Shown one piece after another: positions 45,076 to 54,053 of a DNA stretch of 64,000 bases. Within the stretch, counting starts at the first letter, position 1. Each line of letters opens with the position of its first letter. The stretch is taken from positions 62,001 through 126,000 of the forward strand of contig REDL01000045.1 in NCBI GenBank assembly GCA_007693505.1. The letters are read 5' to 3'. The DNA is from Desulfovibrionales bacterium. Its GTDB lineage: Bacteria; Desulfobacterota; Desulfovibrionia; Desulfovibrionales; Desulfonatronaceae. The notes under the pieces were generated by a model. It was not told the origin of the DNA and did no database searches. It saw only the letters and a program-made list of their open reading frames with translations. The position numbers were made by a program, and so were the translations under genes.

Positions 45076-46940
45076 GCTTCGCCGAGATCCAGCAAAAAGC
45101 TGGTCGCAGCTGGGATCGGTTTCAGAGTGGAGAGACCCCCCGGGTGCTGGTGGGCGCGGCCACCTGCGGTCGGGCCGCGGGAGCCATGGAAGTCATGCAG
45201 GCGTTTCAGCAAGGCTGTGCCACAGACACGACGCTGACACCCGTCGAGATCCATGAGGTGGGTTGTCTCGGGATGTGCTACGCCGAGCCGCTGATCGAAA
45301 TCCGAGGGCCTGCGGGGGACCGGGTGCTCTACGAAAGCGTGACGCCGGCCATGGTCCCTGATATGATTCGGAACCACCTGGGCCAAGGCCGCCCGGTGGC
45401 CGAATACGCACTCTGCCGCATGCTGCCCCAGGAGTATGGCCACACCGGGGAACATATCCCCGTCTTCACCGATCTGCCCATGATCCGCCATCAGTTGCGC
45501 ATCGTCGTCCGCAACTGCGGGTTCATCGACCCCACAGACATTGATCATTACATTGCCCGGGGCGGATATTCCGGCATCCTCCGGGCCATGGACCTGGGCC
45601 CGGAAGCGACCACCGAGGAAGTCAAGCTCTCCGGGTTGCGCGGCCGGGGTGGGGCCGGCTTTCCCACGGGACTCAAATGGAGCTTCGCCCGCAAGGCATC
45701 TGGAAGCCCGAAATATGTGATCTGTAACGCGGACGAAGGTGATCCCGGCGCATTCATGGACCGCTCCGTCCTGGAGGGAGATCCCCATGCCGTCTTGGAG
45801 GGGCTGCTCATCGCCGGGTACGCCATCGGAGCGAACCACGGCTATGTCTACTGTAGAGCCGAATATCCGCTGGCGTTGGAACGGCTACGTACGGGGATCG
45901 CCCAAATGCGTGCAAATGGACTCCTTGGCGAGGACATCCTCGGCTCCGGTTTTCGCTTTGACGTGACCATCAAGATGGGGGCCGGAGCCTTTGTCTGCGG
46001 CGAGGAAACGTCCCTGATGCAAAGCATCGAGGGCCGCAGGGGCATGCCTCGGCCCCGGCCACCCTTTCCAGCCCATGCCGGCCTCTTCGGCAACCCGACG
46101 AATATCAACAACGTGGAGACCCTGGCCGCGGTTTCCGCGATCCTGGAAAAAGGGGGCCCATGGTACGCCGGGATCGGCACGGAAAAAAGCAAAGGCACCA
46201 AGACCTTTTCCCTGGCCGGAAAAATCACCCGCACTGGGTTGATCGAAGTCCCCATGGGCATCAGCCTGCGCACCATCATCGAGGACATCGGCGGCGGCGT
46301 CCTGGACGGCAAAGGCTTCAAGGCCGTGCAAACCGGCGGTCCATCCGGCGGTTGCGTTCCTGCCAAACATTATGACCTGCCCGTGGACTACGAGCACCTG
46401 GCCCAGGTGGGTTCGATCATGGGCTCGGGAGGGATGATCGTCATTGACGAGGAATCCTGCATGGTGGACGTGGCCAAGTATTTTCTGGGCTTCACCGAAA
46501 ACGAATCCTGCGGCAAATGCGTGCCCTGCCGCATGGGCACCCAGCACCTGCTGCGCCTGCTCACCGCGATTGCGGACGGCCAGGCCGAGGAGAACGACCT
46601 GGAAACCATCCGCAGGATCGGGGACACCATGAAAAAGGCCTCGCTCTGCGGCCTGGGTCAGACCGCCCCCAACCCGGCTCTGACCACTCTGGATGCCTTC
46701 ATGGACGAGTACCTGGCCCATATTCGGGACCACAGATGTCCGGCCGGAGTCTGCAAGGCCCTGATCAGCTTTGCCATTGACCCCAAAGCCTGTACCGGGT
46801 GCATGGCCTGCGCCAAGGTCTGTCCCGTGGAGGCCATCACCGGATCCAAAAAACAGCCCCACGCCGTTGACCAGCAAACCTGCATCCGCTGCGGCGCCTG
46901 CCGCCAAGCCTGCAAGTTCGGCGCGGTGCGGGTGGAGTAG
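45072..46940 (+). CDS. NuoF-like NADH-binding FMN/Fe-S subunit
   Basis: This 622-residue flavoprotein has an N-terminal thioredoxin-like [2Fe-2S] domain (about 20-110). The NADH/FMN core (about 150-420) has GLRGRGGAGFPTGLKWSFA and NADEGDPGAFMDRSVLEGDPH. A [4Fe-4S] site follows in NESCGKCVPCRMGTQHLLRL (about 475-495). The C-terminus adds two ferredoxin clusters, CTGCMACAKVCPVEA and CIRCGACRQACKFGA. This is the domain set of HydB/HndC-type subunits of bifurcating enzymes. It overlaps the NuoE gene and is 3 nt from the fusion gene. Confidence 0.93.
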   Translation: MSFAEIQQKAGRSWDRFQSGETPRVLVGAATCGRAAGAMEVMQAFQQGCATDTTLTPVEIHEVGCLGMCYAEPLIEIRGPAGDRVLYESVTPAMVPDMIRNHLGQGRPVAEYALCRMLPQEYGHTGEHIPVFTDLPMIRHQLRIVVRNCGFIDPTDIDHYIARGGYSGILRAMDLGPEATTEEVKLSGLRGRGGAGFPTGLKWSFARKASGSPKYVICNADEGDPGAFMDRSVLEGDPHAVLEGLLIAGYAIGANHGYVYCRAEYPLALERLRTGIAQMRANGLLGEDILGSGFRFDVTIKMGAGAFVCGEETSLMQSIEGRRGMPRPRPPFPAHAGLFGNPTNINNVETLAAVSAILEKGGPWYAGIGTEKSKGTKTFSLAGKITRTGLIEVPMGISLRTIIEDIGGGVLDGKGFKAVQTGGPSGGCVPAKHYDLPVDYEHLAQVGSIMGSGGMIVIDEESCMVDVAKYFLGFTENESCGKCVPCRMGTQHLLRLLTAIADGQAEENDLETIRRIGDTMKKASLCGLGQTAPNPALTTLDAFMDEYLAHIRDHRCPAGVCKALISFAIDPKACTGCMACAKVCPVEAITGSKKQPHAVDQQTCIRCGACRQACKFGAVRVE

Positions 46941-46943
46941 CCG

Positions 46944-49478
46944 ATGTCCCAGATCAACCTGACCATTGACGGCAAGTCCGTGGCCGTGGAACCCGGGGCC
47001 ACCGTGCTGGAGGCGGCGCGGCGGGCGGGCGTGGCCGTTCCGACCATCTGCGATCATAAGGACTTGAGTCCTTACGGAGCCTGTCGGATGTGCATCGTGG
47101 AAATCGAGGGCGTACGCGGCTTTCCAACCTCCTGCACCACGCCTGCGGCCGAGGGCATGCAGGTCCGGACAGCATCGCCGGAATTGGAGTCCTTGCGCAA
47201 GCGCACCATGGAGCTGATGCTCTCCGGACACCCCAACAGCTGCCTGGTCTGTCCACACCGGGAGGCTTGCGAGTCCATGCGGCCCAAGGCGACCAAGGCC
47301 GGGAGAAGCACGCGCTGCGGGTTCTGCAGCAACAAGGAGGAGTGTGACATCCGGACCATGGCCCTGGAAGCCGGGAGCCGCGATCTAAACCTGCCCACGC
47401 TCTACGCCGCGCACAACCTGGAACGGGGTGATCCGTTCATGGACCGGGACTACAATCTGTGCATTCTCTGCGCCCGGTGCTGGCGGATCTGCGAAAAGAT
47501 CCACGGCAAGCCGGCCATCAGCATCATCAACCGGGGCAAGGACGCTCGAGTGGGCACAGCCTTTCACAAAAGCCACGTCCATTCCGGCTGTACCTTTTGC
47601 GGATCGTGTATCGACATCTGTCCCACCGGCACCCTCACGGACCGCTTCGCCCGCTGGTACGGCAAGCCGGACGCCAAGACGCCCTCTGCCTGCCTGCTCT
47701 GTCCCGAAGGCTGCGCCCTTATTGCCCAAACCCACTCTGGAAAACTGGTGGCCGCAACCATGACCGCCTTCCAGTCCGAAGCCAGCCTGTGCGCTCTGGG
47801 CCGGTTCGGCATGGCCCAGATCGTCAACGCCTCAACCCGCCTGCTCCGACCGGCCATCCGGGAAAACGACGAAGCCTTCACCGTGGACTGGGATACCGCC
47901 CTGGACAGCGCGGCCAACGGTCTGAAACAACACGCCGGACGCGTCGGCATCCTGATCAGCGCGGCCACGACTCGGGAAGAGCGGCATCTCTACGCCCGGC
48001 TCGCCGCCGGGCTCAACGGCCGCTTCGCCGTGGTCCCGACGCTGCCCGTCGACCCGCTGCCCGCTGGCCAGGGCACACCGTTGCCGGAATGGCTCGCGGA
48101 TATCCAAAGCGGCAAGATCACGGCCCTGATCCTGGGCGGAGACTTCCTGGAACGAGAACTGGCGAGGAGTCTGGATTTTCTTCTGGTCATCGACGGGCTG
48201 CCGGTCCGGGTCCAAGATCAGGCCGATGTCGTGCTGCCCGCAGCTCTTTTGGCGGAGAGCGCCGGAACCCTGCGCACTGCCGCCGGACAAATCAGGTCTT
48301 TGGCCCGAATCAGCCGGGCTCCGGGCCAGGCCAAGTCGGAATGGGAAATCCTGCGGGACATCGGCCAAAAGTTGGACATCGCGGAGATGCATTTCGACAC
48401 GCTGCAGGACGTCACTGCGGCAATCACGGATGATGCACCGCCCGCATCGTTCCCGGGCAGGCCCCGTCAGGACGTCTTCTCTCTCCCGGCCACGTACCGC
48501 GGCCACCTTCTGGCAGACATCATCCCGGCTCTGAGTGCCTTTGGCCTGCCGACAACCTATGATCCGTCACAGGAAGTCCAGCCGACGGAAGGTTTCGAGT
48601 TGCTGGAAATCCGAGAACTGGTTCCGAACATGCACCTGCTCCGGATTCACGCACCCCAGGTGGCGGCCCATGCCAAGCCCGGCCAGTTCGTGATCCTGAT
48701 GGCCAGAGAAACCTCGGAGCGCGCCCCGTTCACTCTGGCGGACTGGGACGCGGCGACCGGGAGCATCACCCTGATCATCGAGGAAGTCGGCCGCTCCAGC
48801 CGGGAGCTGATCTCACTGTCCCAGGGTGCGCGCCTGGCCCATGTCAGCGGTCCCCTGGGCCAGGCTTTTCCTGTTGAGCGCAAGGGCACCGTGGTCCTGG
48901 GTGGCGGATGCTACGGCATCGGGGCCATTCTGCCCCTGGCCCGAGCCCTGAAGGAAGCCGGGAATCGGGTGATCAGCGTCATCGAAGGCTCCAGCGCCTA
49001 CCTGCTCTACTGGGAGGACAAGATCCGCGCCGTGAGTGACGAACTGCGCATCGCCACCAAAGACGGAACGCGGGGGACCTACGGAGGCGTGCAGGAAGTC
49101 TTTCAGGAAATTCGCGAACGGGAAGAGGACCAGGGCGCCGCCATCAACATGATCGTCGCCGTGGGCTGCACCTTCATGATGCGCATGGTTTCCGAACTGA
49201 CCAAACCCTGGGACGTGTCCACCTTCGTGGCCCTGAATCCGATCATGGTCGACGGTACGGGCATGTGCGGAGCCTGCCGGGTCTCCATTCACGACGAAAC
49301 AAAATTCGCCTGTATCGATGGCCCGTTTTTCGACGCCCACGGAGTGGACTGGGATGAGTTGGCCTGCCGCCGCGGCGCCTACGCCCGGGAAGAAGTCGAG
49401 GCCCTGCCCCAAACCGTGGACCTGAACACCCTGATGTTCCCGGAAACCGCGAAACAAGGTTGCGGGTGCGGAGGATAG
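46944..49478 (+). CDS. Fusion of a NuoG-like Fe-S/molybdopterin-remnant protein to an NfnA-like reductase
   Basis: This 844-residue protein starts with a [2Fe-2S] domain (Cys 36, 47, 50, 64). A His-Cys cluster (H96, C100, C103, C109) and an extra Cys group at 125-134 follow. Two ferredoxin clusters are seen (C173-183 and C216-226). A short molybdopterin-oxidoreductase-like part begins CLLCPEGC (250-257) and runs to about 500, too short for a normal catalytic subunit. The last ~250 residues are a ferredoxin-reductase-like NfnA/PyrK domain with APFTLADWD, VLGGGCYGIGAI and a terminal [2Fe-2S] site (CGACRV). No hydrogenase H-cluster motif is present. Confidence 0.85.
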   Translation: MSQINLTIDGKSVAVEPGATVLEAARRAGVAVPTICDHKDLSPYGACRMCIVEIEGVRGFPTSCTTPAAEGMQVRTASPELESLRKRTMELMLSGHPNSCLVCPHREACESMRPKATKAGRSTRCGFCSNKEECDIRTMALEAGSRDLNLPTLYAAHNLERGDPFMDRDYNLCILCARCWRICEKIHGKPAISIINRGKDARVGTAFHKSHVHSGCTFCGSCIDICPTGTLTDRFARWYGKPDAKTPSACLLCPEGCALIAQTHSGKLVAATMTAFQSEASLCALGRFGMAQIVNASTRLLRPAIRENDEAFTVDWDTALDSAANGLKQHAGRVGILISAATTREERHLYARLAAGLNGRFAVVPTLPVDPLPAGQGTPLPEWLADIQSGKITALILGGDFLERELARSLDFLLVIDGLPVRVQDQADVVLPAALLAESAGTLRTAAGQIRSLARISRAPGQAKSEWEILRDIGQKLDIAEMHFDTLQDVTAAITDDAPPASFPGRPRQDVFSLPATYRGHLLADIIPALSAFGLPTTYDPSQEVQPTEGFELLEIRELVPNMHLLRIHAPQVAAHAKPGQFVILMARETSERAPFTLADWDAATGSITLIIEEVGRSSRELISLSQGARLAHVSGPLGQAFPVERKGTVVLGGGCYGIGAILPLARALKEAGNRVISVIEGSSAYLLYWEDKIRAVSDELRIATKDGTRGTYGGVQEVFQEIREREEDQGAAINMIVAVGCTFMMRMVSELTKPWDVSTFVALNPIMVDGTGMCGACRVSIHDETKFACIDGPFFDAHGVDWDELACRRGAYAREEVEALPQTVDLNTLMFPETAKQGCGCGG

Positions 49479-49531
49479 GCCGATGCTGATCCTCTTGAAA
49501 TTGTTCTTTTTGACATGCTGCGAGTAAGCTG

Positions 49532-50992
49532 ATGCACGCTGAACACGATATTGCGTCCCCCAAGGACAACATCAATCCGAAGCGGCCCAAGCGCCCCAAA
49601 ACCCCACGTCAACCTATGCCGGAGCAGGATCCCAGGCGGCGGCGGTATAATTTCGAGGAGGTACCTCGGGGGTATTCCGAGGAAGCCGCCAGGCTGGAGG
49701 CGTCCCGGTGTTTGCAATGCAAGAATGCGGGGTGCATCAAGGGCTGCCCGGTGAACATCAACATCCCGGCCTTTATCGACCTGATCGCCAAGGGGCACTT
49801 TGCCGAAGCCGCGGACAAGCTCAAGGAACAGAACGCCCTGCCCGCGGTCTGCGGGCGGGTCTGTCCGCAGGAGAGCCAGTGCGAGGCCGGGTGCATCCTG
49901 GGCAAGAAGGGCGATCCCGTGGCCATCGGCCGGCTGGAGCGCTTTGCCGCGGACTATGCCCGCAACCACGGCCATGAGCCACCGGTCTGCACCGCGGCGC
50001 CCACCGGGAAAAAGGTGGCCGTGGTCGGGGCCGGCCCGGCGGGAATCACCGTGGCCGGAGATATGGTCCGCTGGGGCCATGAGGTGGTGATGTTCGAAGC
50101 CTTGCATCTGGCCGGCGGGGTACTGATGTACGGAATTCCCCAATTCCGCCTGCCCAAGGAGATTGTCCAGTACGAGATCAACACTCTGAAAAAGAGTGGG
50201 GTGAAGATCCGCACGGACATGGCCATCGGCATGACCCAGACCGTGGACCAGCTTCTGGAAAGCGGGTTTGACGCCGTATTCGTGGGCACCGGGGCTGGAC
50301 TGCCCAGTTTTTTGAACATTCCCGGAGAGAATGCCATCGGGGTATTCTCGGCCAACGAATTTCTGACCCGGGTCAACCTGATGAAGGCTTACGACTTCCC
50401 GCGGTACGCCACGGCTCCGATCCGGCCCAGGCGAGCCATCACCGTCGGTGGTGGAAACGTGGCCATGGATTCGGCCCGCACGGCACTGCGCCTGGGTGCG
50501 GAATCGGTGATCGTCTATCGTCGCAGCCTAGAGGAGATGCCGGCCCGGGCCGAAGAGGTGCATCACGCCCAGGAAGAAGGCGTGGAGTTCCATCTGCTCA
50601 CCGCGCCCAAAAGGATTGTTACGGATGACCGAAACCGGGTCACGGGCATGGAATGTCTGCGCATGAAACTGGGCGAGCCGGACGCGTCGGGCCGACGCCG
50701 GCCCATGCCCATGGAAAACAGCGAGCTTGTGATCCAGGCGGACACGATCATCGTGGCCGTGGGCAACCAGCCCAACCCCCTGGTTCCCAGAACGTCCTCG
50801 GGCATCGAGGTGGGCATACGCGGAACCATCGTCGCGGATGCGGAAACCATGGCCACCACCAAGCCCGGAGTCTTTGCCGGGGGAGACATCGTCTCCGGCG
50901 CGGCCACGGTGATCAGCGCCATGGGCCAGGGCAAGCAGGCGGCCCGGGCCATGCACCGCTATCTGGTCGGAGACGAGCCGCCCTGCGTATAA
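49532..50992 (+). CDS. nfnB: NfnB-like NADPH/FAD [4Fe-4S] subunit (SudA/GltD family)
   Basis: This 486-residue protein resembles NfnB, the bifurcating-flavin subunit of NADH-dependent ferredoxin:NADP oxidoreductase, and the GltD small subunit. The Fe-S domain has CLQCKNAGCIKGCPVNI, then VCGRVCPQESQCEAGC (about residues 65-125). FAD and NADPH sites follow at VVGAGPAGITVAGDM (about 160-175) and TVGGGNVAMDSARTALRLGA (about 310-330). It lies 53 nt after the NfnA-like fusion, so it completes the pair. GltD alone is less likely because no GltB is present. Confidence 0.88.
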   Translation: MHAEHDIASPKDNINPKRPKRPKTPRQPMPEQDPRRRRYNFEEVPRGYSEEAARLEASRCLQCKNAGCIKGCPVNINIPAFIDLIAKGHFAEAADKLKEQNALPAVCGRVCPQESQCEAGCILGKKGDPVAIGRLERFAADYARNHGHEPPVCTAAPTGKKVAVVGAGPAGITVAGDMVRWGHEVVMFEALHLAGGVLMYGIPQFRLPKEIVQYEINTLKKSGVKIRTDMAIGMTQTVDQLLESGFDAVFVGTGAGLPSFLNIPGENAIGVFSANEFLTRVNLMKAYDFPRYATAPIRPRRAITVGGGNVAMDSARTALRLGAESVIVYRRSLEEMPARAEEVHHAQEEGVEFHLLTAPKRIVTDDRNRVTGMECLRMKLGEPDASGRRRPMPMENSELVIQADTIIVAVGNQPNPLVPRTSSGIEVGIRGTIVADAETMATTKPGVFAGGDIVSGAATVISAMGQGKQAARAMHRYLVGDEPPCV

Positions 50993-51153
50993 ATCCAAGA
51001 AAATTAAATGGGATAAATCCTCACATGGTCCAGGATGGGCCAACAGTCATCGAAATCGATTTTTGGCAACTTTCCGTTTTCGATACCGCCCAGAGTCCCC
51101 GTAATTCAAGAACAAAAACACCCTGAACCAGAGAACGACAAAGGAGACGCGTC

Positions 51154-52584
51154 GTGTCCGCGTATGAAGCCGTGATCGGCCTGGAGGTGCATGCCCAGTT
51201 GCGCACCAGGACCAAAATATTCTGCTCCTGTTCGACCGAATTCGGTCGGGAACCCAATTCCAACGTCTGTCCGGTCTGTACGGGCATGCCCGGCGTGCTG
51301 CCTGTGCTCAATCGCCGGGCCGTGGAGTACGCGGTAAAAATGGGGCTGGCCGTCGACTGCACGGTCAATCCTCGCTCGGTTTTCGCCCGCAAGAACTATT
51401 TTTATCCGGACCTGCCCAAAGCGTATCAGATCTCCCAGTACGAACTGCCCTTGGCCGAACATGGTCGCTTGCGAATCGCCACCAACGGGGATGAAAAGAC
51501 CATCGGCATCACCCGGATCCACATGGAGGAAGACGCCGGCAAGTCCATCCACTCTGCCACGGAAAACAAGAGTTTCGTGGATCTGAACCGCACCGGGGTG
51601 CCACTCATTGAGATCGTCAGTGAACCGGATCTGCGCAGCGCGGACGAGGCCGTGGCCTATCTCAAGGCCCTGCGTGCGATCCTGGTCTACCTGGAGATCT
51701 GCGACGGCAACATGGAAGAAGGCAGTTTCCGTTGCGACGCGAACGTGTCCATCCGCCCCAAGGGGGCCCTGGAACTGGGCACCCGGGCCGAGCTGAAAAA
51801 CCTGAATTCCTTCCGCCACGTGCACAAAGCCATCGAATACGAGATTTCCCGTCAGGCCGTTTTGCTGGTGGACGGCGAAAAGGTGACTCAGGAAACCCGG
51901 CTCTTCGACGTGGACAAGGGGATCACCGTGTCCATGCGCGGCAAGGAGGAAGCCCACGACTACCGGTATTTCCCGGACCCCGACCTAGTCCCACTGCTGA
52001 TCGCCCCGGAATTGCTGGCCGACATGGGACGTTCCATTCCGGAACTGCCCCAGGCCCGGGAGGCAAGGTTCATCACCGAATACGGTCTGCCTGAAGCCGC
52101 AGCCCAGACGCTGACCGCTGAAAAGGACCTGGCGGATTATTTTGAAGCTGCGACACGACTGTATCCGGAACCGCAAAAGGTCAGCAACTGGATCCTTTCC
52201 GACCTGTTGCGGGAACTGAACCAGGCCAAGACCGCCGCGGTTGACTCGCCCCTGACGCCGGAGCACTTGGCCGAGCTTTTGGGCATGATCGATTCCGGCC
52301 AGATCAGCTCGCGCATTGCCAAACAGATCTTCCCGGACGTCTTCACCACCAAGGCATCCCCGCAGGAGATCGTTGAGCGCAAGGGGCTGGCCCAGATTTC
52401 GGACACCGGGACCCTGGAGGCCGTGGTGGATTCCATCCTGACCGCCAATCCCAAGGAGGTCGAGGCCTTCAAAAGCGGCAAGACCAAACTGATGGGCTTC
52501 TTCGTCGGTCAGGTCATGCGCCAGACCAAGGGTCAGGCCAATCCGGATCTGGTGAACAAACTGATCATGGAGAAACTACAATAA
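51154..52584 (+). CDS. gatB: Aspartyl/glutamyl-tRNA amidotransferase subunit B
   Basis: This 476-residue protein is GatB, which activates misacylated Glu-tRNA(Gln) or Asp-tRNA(Asn) for amidation with GatA and GatC. It has [20 protein letters not shown], a zinc-type [36 protein letters not shown] and [11 protein letters not shown]. The C-terminal YqeY-like tail closes it. The start is GTG at 51154 with AAAGGAG 10 nt upstream. gatA and gatC are not next to it. It is unlinked to yqeY at 33036, though the tails are homologous. Confidence 0.96.
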   Translation: MSAYEAVIGLEVHAQLRTRTKIFCSCSTEFGREPNSNVCPVCTGMPGVLPVLNRRAVEYAVKMGLAVDCTVNPRSVFARKNYFYPDLPKAYQISQYELPLAEHGRLRIATNGDEKTIGITRIHMEEDAGKSIHSATENKSFVDLNRTGVPLIEIVSEPDLRSADEAVAYLKALRAILVYLEICDGNMEEGSFRCDANVSIRPKGALELGTRAELKNLNSFRHVHKAIEYEISRQAVLLVDGEKVTQETRLFDVDKGITVSMRGKEEAHDYRYFPDPDLVPLLIAPELLADMGRSIPELPQAREARFITEYGLPEAAAQTLTAEKDLADYFEAATRLYPEPQKVSNWILSDLLRELNQAKTAAVDSPLTPEHLAELLGMIDSGQISSRIAKQIFPDVFTTKASPQEIVERKGLAQISDTGTLEAVVDSILTANPKEVEAFKSGKTKLMGFFVGQVMRQTKGQANPDLVNKLIMEKLQ

Positions 52585-52611
52585 TCCATTGATGCTGAAG
52601 AAGTAACGCTG

Positions 52612-52806
52612 ATGGAACACAAAATGACAATCACGTATTGGCAGGATGGAGAATTCTGGCTGGGATACCTCAATGCACACCCCGAATACATGATCCAGGG
52701 CATGACCCTGGAAAAGTTGAGAGACAACTTGAAGGATATTTATCTTGATCTTCACTCGGGTCAGATTCCTTGTCCACGATAACAAGCAGATCTGGTTTTC
52801 GTGTGA
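52612..52806 (+). pseudogene. hicB: HicB-family antitoxin gene truncated by an in-frame TAA
   Basis: From ATG 52612 the frame reads MEHKMTITYWQDGEFWLGYL through LRDNLKDIYLDLHSGQIP to CPR, then TAA at 52780-52782. Seven further codons (QADLVFV) lead to TGA at 52804. That TGA overlaps the hicA GTG as GTGA, the usual coupling of this pair, so the TAA is most likely a late nonsense mutation. Family members end around this extra segment. The truncated protein might keep its partial HicB fold, but it has lost its C-terminal strand. It follows gatB by 27 nt. Confidence 0.8.
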
Positions 52807-52993
52807 AACGAAAGCATCTCGTCAGAATACTGAGCGATATGGGCTATGATTTAACCTCCATGGAGGGAAGCACGACTGGTATCAAAACCCCAAAACAAAA
52901 ATGTCTCAACCAATTCCCAGGCACAGCGAAATCAACGAAAATCTTGCACGCAATATACTCAACAAATTGCATGATGATTATTTGACACCCTAA
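52803..52993 (+). pseudogene. hicA: HicA-family mRNA interferase toxin gene with a frameshift
   Basis: From GTG 52803 the frame reads VKRKHLVRILSDMGYDL. Near 52857-52859 it loses phase. The neighbouring frame then reads HGGKHDWYQNPKTKMSQPIP, followed by RHSEINENLARNILNKL, to TAA at 52991. Joined, these give a normal HicA of about 62 residues with the HGGKHDW toxin His. One lost base explains the shift. The unshifted frame ends at 52985 in unrelated sequence. HicA toxins cleave mRNA and are controlled by HicB. Both genes here are damaged. Confidence 0.82.
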
Positions 52994-53006
52994 GAGCGAG
53001 AACACA

Positions 53007-54038
53007 ATGCACCCGCACATCCAATTCAAGCCCGCGGTCAATGAACTGCATCTGCTGGATCAGCGCCTCTTGCCGCTGACCGAGGATTGGTTCGTCTGCC
53101 GGAACATGGCCGACATCATTACCGCGCTCAAGGAAATGGTTATCCGCGGCGCTCCGGCCATCGGCGTGACCGCGGCCTATGGCTGCTGCATCGCTGCCGG
53201 CACGATCGATCCGAACTCCCCGTCATGGCAAGCGGAACTGGATGCCCAGTTGACGGAACTGGCCCAGGCCAGGCCCACGGCTGTGAACCTGACCTGGGCC
53301 GTGACCCTGATGCGCCAAACCTGGCAAGATCATCCGGAAATGGACCTGAAAGCGCTCCGCACGGCCTGGATCACCCAGGCCGTTGCAATGCACCGCCATG
53401 ACGAGGATGTGAATCGGGAGATGGGCCGGCATGGTGCGGCCCTGCTCCGAGACGGCGACACGGTGATGACCCACTGCAATGCCGGAGCTCTGGCCACGGG
53501 AGCCTACGGCACGGCCCTTGGAGTAATCCGGGCCGCCGTGGAATCCGGAAAGAATATTGCCGTGTTGGCCAACGAGACCCGGCCTTTTTTACAGGGTGCG
53601 CGGCTGACCGCCTATGAGCTGGCCCAGGATCATATCCCGGTAACCGTTTGCTGCGACAATGCCGTGGGCCTGCTCATGACCAAGGGCAAGGTCCAGGCGG
53701 TGGTCGTGGGCGCGGACCGGGTGGCGGCCAATGGCGACGCGGCCAACAAGATCGGGACGTACACCGTGGCCGTCCTGGCAAAGCGCCACGGTGTGCCGTT
53801 TTACGTTGCGGTTCCCTTTTCCACCATCGACTTTGCCACGCCTTCGGGTGCGGAGATTCCCATTGAAGAGCGCACGCCCCGGGAGGTGACCCACATCCAG
53901 GATCGACGCATCTCGCCCGAGAGCGTTCCCGTGCTCAATTTTGCCTTTGACGTCACCCCGGCCGAGCTGATCACCGCCCTGATCACCGAAAAAGGCGTGA
54001 TCAAGCCATCTGACCTGCGGCAATACGCATCAACATAA
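53007..54038 (+). CDS. mtnA: S-methyl-5-thioribose-1-phosphate isomerase
   Basis: This 343-residue enzyme converts methylthioribose-1-phosphate to methylthioribulose-1-phosphate in methionine salvage. It has [40 protein letters not shown] (with the catalytic Cys), [36 protein letters not shown] and [15 protein letters not shown]. These are diagnostic and separate it from eIF2B-like homologs. No other salvage gene (mtnB, mtnC) is near. It lies after the decayed hicBA pair. Confidence 0.96.
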   Translation: MHPHIQFKPAVNELHLLDQRLLPLTEDWFVCRNMADIITALKEMVIRGAPAIGVTAAYGCCIAAGTIDPNSPSWQAELDAQLTELAQARPTAVNLTWAVTLMRQTWQDHPEMDLKALRTAWITQAVAMHRHDEDVNREMGRHGAALLRDGDTVMTHCNAGALATGAYGTALGVIRAAVESGKNIAVLANETRPFLQGARLTAYELAQDHIPVTVCCDNAVGLLMTKGKVQAVVVGADRVAANGDAANKIGTYTVAVLAKRHGVPFYVAVPFSTIDFATPSGAEIPIEERTPREVTHIQDRRISPESVPVLNFAFDVTPAELITALITEKGVIKPSDLRQYAST

Positions 54039-54053
54039 GGATTCCCAAACTCC

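Noticed and set aside
22825-52806. The 8-base word TAACAAGC at the premature stop of both the DUF5615 and hicB genes
   Set aside because: It is TAA followed by CAA and a GC-starting Ala codon, so Gln-Ala coding in both families explains it. I do not propose a shared insertion or a recoding of TAA.
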